Part shown: piece after piece, positions 4,843-8,617 of the stretch | Numbering within the stretch: position 1 is the first letter of the stretch | Layout: each line of letters begins with the position of its first letter | Source: an uncultured Collinsella sp. | GTDB taxonomy: Bacteria > Actinomycetota > Coriobacteriia > Coriobacteriales > Coriobacteriaceae | Assembly (NCBI GenBank): GCA_938045085.1 | Contig: CALINZ010000334.1 | Location: 1 to 8,617 of the forward strand | DNA: 8,617 nt | Reading direction: 5' to 3' | Program-made: the position numbers and the translations under genes | The notes under the pieces: model-generated | Seen by the model: the letters and a program-made list of their open reading frames with translations, nothing else | Told to the model about the DNA's origin: nothing | The model's database searches: none

Positions 4843-6576
4843 ATGGCTGCAGAAAAGTCCTCTTCGCGCTCATGGATGTCCGATGCCGCGATCTATCAGA
4901 TCTATCCGCGTTCGTTTAAGGATTCGACTGGTTCGGGTCTGGGCGATATCGCGGGCATTACCCAGAAGATGGACTATCTTGAGCGCCTGGGTATCGAGGC
5001 CATCTGGCTGAGCCCGTTTTACCCATCGCCTCTTGTCGATGGCGGCTATGATGTGGCGGACTACTGCGATGTCGACCCGCGTCTCGGCTCGCTTGACGAC
5101 TTCGATGACATGATCGCCGCGGCTCACGCGCGCGGCATCAAGGTTATCGTCGACATCGTGCCCAACCATTCATCCAACCAGCACCCCTGGTTCAAAGCTG
5201 CTCTTGCCGCCGGTCCCGGATCGCCTGAGCGCGCCCGTTATATCTTCCGCGATGGTCGCGGCGAGCATGGCGAGCTGCCTCCCACCAATTGGAATGCCAA
5301 CTTTGGCGGCCCCGCCTGGACGCGTGTTGCGGACGGTCAGTGGTATCTGCACATGTTTACGCCCGAGCAGCCGGACTTTGACTGGTCATGCCCTGAGGTT
5401 CACGCGCTCTTTTGCGACGTCCTGGCGTTTTGGAGCGATCGAGGCGTCGATGGCTTTCGCATTGATGTGGCGCAGGGTCTCGCCAAGGATCTCGACCGCG
5501 ATGACCTCGACCGGTGGCATCTCGCCGAGGGCGATGACATGGTTGACGACGGCACCCATCCGCTGTGGGACCGCAACGAGGTCCACGAGATCTATCGCGA
5601 GTGGCGCCGCGTGTTCGACCGCTATGATCCACCGCGCAGCGCCGTTGCCGAGGCGTGGGTGCTGCCCGAGCGTCAGTATCTCTACGCGCGTCCCAGCGAG
5701 CTTGGCCAGACATTCAACTTTGAGTTCGCCAAGGCCACTTGGACCTATAATGACATGCACACTGCAATCGAGAAGGGCTTGAAGGCAGCCGTCGAATCCG
5801 ATTCCGCCTCGACCTGGGTACTCTCCAATCACGATGTGCCGCGCGTGGCGACACGCTATGCCCTTCCGCAAATCAAGGCGACGCGCTACCACCAGATTGC
5901 GCTCGACTGGCTCTTACGCGACGGGTCGTCTTATGACGAGGACCGTGAACTCGGCGAGCGCCGCGCGCGGGCGGCCCTTTTGCTTGAGTTGGCGCTTCCG
6001 GGCTCGGCATACGTGTATCAGGGTGAGGAGCTCGGCCTTTTTGAGGTGGCTGACATCCCATGGGCTGCACTCGAAGATCCTACTGCGACCAATACGCGCG
6101 GACCGAAGCGTGAGAAGGGGCGCGACGGCTGCCGTGTGCCCCTGCCGTGGGTGGCGGCGGACGATCCCGCGCAGGGCGGATCGTTTGGGTTTTCGCCGGC
6201 GGACGCCGATGCGGCGCCCCATCTGCCGCAGCCTACATGGTTTTCCGATTACGCTGCCGATAGGGAAGAAGCGGACCCGACATCGATGCTTGCGCTCTAT
6301 CGTGACGCCCTCTGGCTTCGGCGCAAGCTGCGCGGTTGCGCCAACGATCTTGCGTGGCTCGATCTTGACGGGCGCACCGGTCTTGCGGATGGTGCCGAGG
6401 GCGCTGAGGGCGGCGTCATCGCCTATCGCCGCGACAACGGCTGGGCGTGTGTGACGAACTTCGGCGCAGCACCCGTGGAGCTGCCGGCGGGCAGGGTCCT
6501 GCTCACCTCATCACCGCTTGCAGACGGCAGGCTCGCGCAGGACAGCTCTGCCTGGATTATGCTCGGTGGGATGTAG
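4843..6576 (+). CDS. GH13 alpha-glucosidase (oligo-1,6-glucosidase-like)
   Basis: This 577-residue protein is an alpha-amylase-family hydrolase that should release glucose from the non-reducing end of short alpha-glucosides. It has no signal peptide, so it is probably cytoplasmic and acts on imported oligosaccharides. The GH13 conserved regions appear in order: AAIYQIYPRSF near the N-terminus, DIVPNH (104-109), GFRIDVA with the predicted nucleophile Asp208, VAEAW with acid/base Glu270, and LSNHD with transition-state Asp331. Val209 after the nucleophile is the residue associated with alpha-1,6 activity in oligo-1,6-glucosidases, but substrate preference is uncertain. Length fits the family (~550-600). 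ATG 4843 is chosen for AAGGGAGG (4827-4834) eight bases upstream; the frame is open further upstream only because it runs through tRNA genes. The 140-bp leader (4703-4842) may hold a promoter, but I see no convincing hexamers. No terminator is evident after the stop. Confidence 0.93.
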   Translation: MAAEKSSSRSWMSDAAIYQIYPRSFKDSTGSGLGDIAGITQKMDYLERLGIEAIWLSPFYPSPLVDGGYDVADYCDVDPRLGSLDDFDDMIAAAHARGIKVIVDIVPNHSSNQHPWFKAALAAGPGSPERARYIFRDGRGEHGELPPTNWNANFGGPAWTRVADGQWYLHMFTPEQPDFDWSCPEVHALFCDVLAFWSDRGVDGFRIDVAQGLAKDLDRDDLDRWHLAEGDDMVDDGTHPLWDRNEVHEIYREWRRVFDRYDPPRSAVAEAWVLPERQYLYARPSELGQTFNFEFAKATWTYNDMHTAIEKGLKAAVESDSASTWVLSNHDVPRVATRYALPQIKATRYHQIALDWLLRDGSSYDEDRELGERRARAALLLELALPGSAYVYQGEELGLFEVADIPWAALEDPTATNTRGPKREKGRDGCRVPLPWVAADDPAQGGSFGFSPADADAAPHLPQPTWFSDYAADREEADPTSMLALYRDALWLRRKLRGCANDLAWLDLDGRTGLADGAEGAEGGVIAYRRDNGWACVTNFGAAPVELPAGRVLLTSSPLADGRLAQDSSAWIMLGGM

Positions 6577-6657
6577 GGGTCTCTTGCGGCGAGATTGCGT
6601 TTGCCCGCACCTTCCGTGGTGGCTGATGTCTTCGCGAGGTTCGCGAGGGCGTTGCAA

Positions 6658-6705
6658 AACTTTTTAAAAAAAGTTCTTGCATAGGATGCGGGCATCACGT
6701 AAGAT
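6658..6705 (+). promoter_or_regulatory. tRNA-Gly/tRNA-Val promoter with A/T-tract dyad
   Basis: AACTTTTT (6658-6665) / AAAAAGTT (6668-6675) forms the dyad. The AAAAAGT core ends two bases before the -35 TTGCAT (6677-6682). A 17-bp spacer leads to the -10 TAAGAT (6700-6705). The expected start is near 6712, six bases before the tRNA, the same geometry as the promoter at 4303-4350. Confidence 0.8.
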
Positions 6706-6717
6706 TAATCCTCGTAA

Positions 6718-6793
6718 GCGGACATGGCTCAGTTGGTAGAGCACAACCTTGCCAAGGTTGGGGTCGCGGGTTCGAGCCCCGTTGTCCGCTCCA
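6718..6793 (+). tRNA. tRNA-Gly (anticodon GCC), copy 3
   Basis: The 76-nt sequence is identical to the copies at 4363 and 4589, with encoded CCA. It has its own promoter and is followed after three bases by tRNA-Val, so the two are almost certainly one transcript. Confidence 0.97.
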
Positions 6794-6796
6794 TTT

Positions 6797-6871
6797 GGGC
6801 GTTTAGCTCAGGGGGAGAGCGCTTCCCTGACACGGAAGAGGTCAGAAGTTCAAATCTTCTAACGCCCACCA
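6797..6871 (+). tRNA. tRNA-Val (anticodon GAC)
   Basis: The acceptor stem GGGCGTT (6797-6803) pairs with AACGCCC (6861-6867), followed by A and encoded CCA. The anticodon stem CTTCC/GGAAG encloses CTGACAC, giving GAC (reads GUC/GUU). Length is 75 nt. It is cotranscribed with tRNA-Gly copy 3. Confidence 0.96.
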
Positions 6872-6879
6872 AATGTTCG

Positions 6880-6916
6880 CAGCTCAGAGGCTATGTCCTC
6901 TGGGCTGTTTTGTTTT
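6880..6916 (+). terminator. Intrinsic terminator after tRNA-Val
   Basis: CAGCTCAGAGG (6880-6890) pairs with CCTCTGGGCTG (6897-6907) with a single T/G wobble, around the loop CTATGT. TTTTGTTTT follows at 6908-6916. Confidence 0.9.
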
Positions 6917-7210
6917 GCTACCAAGCACGCCGTCAAATATGCCACCAAATATTGATCCAAGGTCCCCGTAGAGGTGCCGGCAGATTGCATACGTCCTGGC
7001 CGACCGTGACCGCAACATGTTGGTCAAGCATAATCTTTTGGATTCTTTTGGCGTGAGCGGCTTGGTTTTGGTAGGATTTGTCAGCGGCTTGACTAAGGGG
7101 GTTTTATAACTGCCATGCAGGTAGCCGTGTTGGTAACGTTTTACCGACTTCCCAAGAACCCCTCATTTTTAATGCGTCTGCAAAATGACTAATTGCTTTG
7201 ACCTGCTGAA
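6917..7210. other. Gene-free intergenic region between tRNA-Val and the nrdD promoter
   Basis: I find no convincing gene here. The stretch looks more AT-rich than its surroundings. It contains a small dyad GGTAA-CGTT-TTACC (7132-7145), a distant pairing GGGGTT (7098-7103) with AACCCC (7157-7162) followed by TCATTTTT, and a 9-base repeat CCACCAAAT (6942-6950) matching the tRNA-Val 3' end (6866-6874). A 30-codon ORF at 7017-7109 lacks a ribosome site. Confidence 0.5.
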
Positions 7211-7258
7211 ACACTATATGTTGTGTTTGACCTAAAAAAAGAATACAGGATATAGATG
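7211..7258 (+). promoter_or_regulatory. Tandem NrdR boxes upstream of nrdD
   Basis: ACACTATATGTTGTGT (7211-7226) matches the NrdR-box consensus as I recall it (acaCwATATATwGtgt) at 15 of 16 positions. A degenerate second box at 7243-7258 (core ATATAG) matches about 10 of 16 and starts 32 bp later, the in-phase spacing usual for paired NrdR boxes. Box 1 directly abuts the -35 and box 2 covers the -10, so bound NrdR, the nucleotide-sensing repressor of ribonucleotide reductase genes, should block polymerase. Box 1 is strong; box 2 is tentative. Confidence 0.78.
7227..7256 (+). promoter_or_regulatory. nrdD promoter
   Basis: The -35 is TTGACC (7227-7232) and the -10 is TATAGA (7251-7256), with an 18-bp spacer. 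The A-rich spacer and position between the NrdR boxes support it. The start would be near 7263, giving a leader of about 220 bases before nrdD. Confidence 0.65.
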
Positions 7259-7262
7259 CCTC

Positions 7263-7483
7263 TTTGTCGTATGATAGATGGCGGACAGAGAACGAGAACC
7301 TTATTCGCCCCATTTGGACACGTCTTTGAGCCGCTTGATCGGCCGCGAGGATTGTCCGCATGAGGACTTATGGTTTATCGAGAACACAGATTGCGCGACG
7401 GCGCCGCAAGACAGGGGCAAGCCCTGCCGGGTATCGTTTGGCTCTGAAGCGCGATGAGGCTACGATGCGAAAGAGGCAAGAGG
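7263..7483 (+). other. Long nrdD leader with possible hairpins
   Basis: About 220 transcribed bases precede nrdD if the promoter at 7227-7256 is used. Visible pairings are GCGGACA near 7285 with TGTCCGC near 7354-7360, CAGGG (7412-7416) with CCCTG (7422-7426), and GTATCGT (7431-7437) with ACGATGC (7462-7468), the last ending just before the nrdD ribosome site. I recognise no known riboswitch class. A short ORF at 7360-7524 lies within it. Confidence 0.4.
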
Positions 7484-7524
7484 ATGAAGATCATCAAGCG
7501 CAGCGGCACCGAGGTTGTCTTTGA
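7360..7524 (+). CDS. Possible 54-residue basic upstream ORF overlapping the nrdD start (tentative)
   Basis: ATG 7360 has GAGG (7347-7350) nine bases upstream and opens a 54-residue frame ending at TGA 7522-7524, overlapping the first 41 bases of nrdD in another frame. The product would be very basic (an ARRRRK run, many Arg/Lys), with no domain I recognise. Its position would allow translational coupling to nrdD. Against it: several codons rare in the neighbouring genes (AGG, AGA, TTA) and no sign of selection visible from one sequence. It could be chance. Confidence 0.22.
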   Translation: MRTYGLSRTQIARRRRKTGASPAGYRLALKRDEATMRKRQEDEDHQAQRHRGCL

Positions 7525-8617
7525 CATCGATAAGATCGTCAATGCCATCCGTGCCGCAAACTTGGAGGTCGAGGAGAGCTCTCGTCTTACCGACCGCCAG
7601 GTGGTTTACGCGGCGCAAAACGTCGCCGAGGCATGCGAGAACGCGGGCCACACTGTTTCGGTCGAGGAGATTCAGGATTTGGTCGAGGACGAGATCATGC
7701 GTCTCGACTGCTACGAGGTTGCCCGCCACTACATCATCTATCGCTATGTTCAGAGCCTGAAGCGCCAGAAGAACACGACCGATGACAAGATCCTGTCGCT
7801 GATCGAGTGCAATAACGAAGAGGTCAAGCAGGAGAACTCCAACAAGAACCCGACCGTCAATTCCGTTCAGCGTGACTACATGGCCGGCGAGATCTCCAAG
7901 GACCTGACTCAGCGTGTGCTGCTGCCTCAAGAGATCGTGGATGCCCATAATGAGGGCCTGATCCATTTCCACGATTCGGATTACTTTGCCCAGCACATGC
8001 ACAACTGCGATCTGGTGAACCTGGAGGACATGCTCCAGAACGGTACTGTTATCTCGGGTACGCTGATCGAGAAGCCGCACAGCTTCTCGACCGCCTGCAA
8101 CATCGCGACGCAGATCATCGCCCAGGTTGCTTCCTCCCAGTACGGTGGCCAGTCGATTTCGCTGACCCATCTTGCCCCGTTCGTCGAGGTGAGCCGTCAA
8201 AAGATTCGCGGCGAGGTCGCTCGTGAGCTTGAGGAGCTCGGCGTCTCTGCGTCTGCCGAGAAGGTCCGTGAGGTCGTTGAGGACCGTCTGCGTGACGAGA
8301 TCCGTCGCGGCGTCCAGACGATTCAATATCAGGTCGTGACCCTTATGACCACCAATGGCCAGGCGCCGTTCGTGACGGTCTTTATGTATCTTAACGAGGC
8401 CCGTACGCCTCAGGAGAAGCACGACCTTGCCATGATTGTGGAGGAGACGCTTCGCCAGCGCTACGAGGGCGTTAAGAACGAGGCCGGCGTATGGATCACC
8501 CCGGCATTCCCCAAACTTATCTATGTACTCGAGGACGATAACGTTCACGAGGATTCCCCGTACTTCTACCTGACCCAGCTGGCTGCCAAGTGCACTGCCA
8601 AGCGTATGGTGCCCGAT
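7484..8617 (+). CDS. nrdD: Anaerobic (class III) ribonucleoside-triphosphate reductase, N-terminal part, truncated by window end
   Basis: The first 378 codons of NrdD are present; the family is usually ~700-800 residues, so the glycyl-radical C-terminus lies beyond the window. It reduces ribonucleoside triphosphates to deoxyribonucleotides in the cytoplasm under anoxia, after activation by the radical-SAM protein NrdG (not seen here). Residues ~1-95 are an ATP-cone allosteric domain (IKRSGTEVVFDIDKI, then YEVARHYIIYRY). The catalytic barrel begins with HFHDSDYF (161-168) and HNCDLVNL, whose Cys175 corresponds to a conserved active-site cysteine. AAKCTAKRMVPD at the window end carries Cys370, the likely thiyl-radical cysteine by correspondence with the E. 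coli Cys175/Cys384 pair. ATG 7484 has AAGAGG (7471-7476) seven bases upstream. Paired NrdR boxes upstream support the assignment. Confidence 0.95.
   Translation, partial: MKIIKRSGTEVVFDIDKIVNAIRAANLEVEESSRLTDRQVVYAAQNVAEACENAGHTVSVEEIQDLVEDEIMRLDCYEVARHYIIYRYVQSLKRQKNTTDDKILSLIECNNEEVKQENSNKNPTVNSVQRDYMAGEISKDLTQRVLLPQEIVDAHNEGLIHFHDSDYFAQHMHNCDLVNLEDMLQNGTVISGTLIEKPHSFSTACNIATQIIAQVASSQYGGQSISLTHLAPFVEVSRQKIRGEVARELEELGVSASAEKVREVVEDRLRDEIRRGVQTIQYQVVTLMTTNGQAPFVTVFMYLNEARTPQEKHDLAMIVEETLRQRYEGVKNEAGVWITPAFPKLIYVLEDDNVHEDSPYFYLTQLAAKCTAKRMVPD

Noticed and set aside
7017..7109. 30-codon hydrophobic ORF between tRNA-Val and nrdD
   Set aside because: It has no ribosome-binding site and no recognisable family, and its length is expected by chance.
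7263..7483. Cobalamin or other known riboswitch in the nrdD leader
   Set aside because: None of the conserved core boxes of cobalamin or other riboswitches I know could be found; only generic hairpins are visible.
7460..8548. Long - strand open frame opposite nrdD
   Set aside because: The + strand encodes unmistakable NrdD motifs across the same interval; the - strand product is a shadow.
1..8617. CRISPR array or transposase gene
   Set aside because: No regularly spaced direct repeats and no transposase or integrase-like coding sequence were seen.

Overview
The window looks like a chromosome segment from a GC-rich, anaerobic actinobacterium, most likely a Coriobacteriia gut organism such as Collinsella. 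This rests on actinobacterial-looking proteins, a class III (oxygen-sensitive) ribonucleotide reductase, tRNA genes with encoded CCA, and UUCG-type terminator hairpins. The taxonomic call is inference from style, not a database match. Every confident gene is on the + strand.

Layout. (1) 2-337 is the 3' end of an oligopeptide/dipeptide ABC transporter ATPase. (2) 338-934 has no gene but is dense in inverted repeats: two large nested palindromes (A, 354-485; B, 666-790) flank two simple hairpins. (3) 935-1057 is tRNA-Leu(GAG) with its promoter and terminator. (4) 1084-4257 is a two-gene partner-switching module: a PAS-GAF-PP2C (SpoIIE/RsbU-type) phosphatase, then a STAS-HATPase fusion that joins an anti-sigma antagonist to its kinase. 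(5) 4363-4702 is a tRNA cluster, Gly(GCC)-Cys(GCA)-Gly(GCC), with a terminator hairpin after each gene. (6) 4843-6576 is a GH13 alpha-glucosidase. (7) 6718-6916 is a third identical tRNA-Gly(GCC) plus tRNA-Val(GAC) and a terminator. (8) 6917-7483 is a lower-GC intergenic region ending in an NrdR-box promoter and a long leader. (9) 7484-8617 is the first half of nrdD.

How the parts connect. The phosphatase would dephosphorylate the STAS part of the fusion, whose HATPase part is the opposing kinase; no sigma factor target is in view. The tRNA-Leu terminator leaves almost no room for a separate promoter for this module, so it may depend on read-through from the tRNA promoter. The three tRNA promoters share an unusual A/T-tract dyad at a fixed distance from the -35. 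The nrdD promoter is bracketed by one strong and one degenerate NrdR box.

The most novel-looking observation is that palindromes A and B share no arm sequence, yet share internal-loop sequences. All four internal loops examined have C-TGC-G opposite C-T(C)-G when read in the matching orientation. This suggests a family of structured elements conserved for shape and loop identity rather than for stem sequence.
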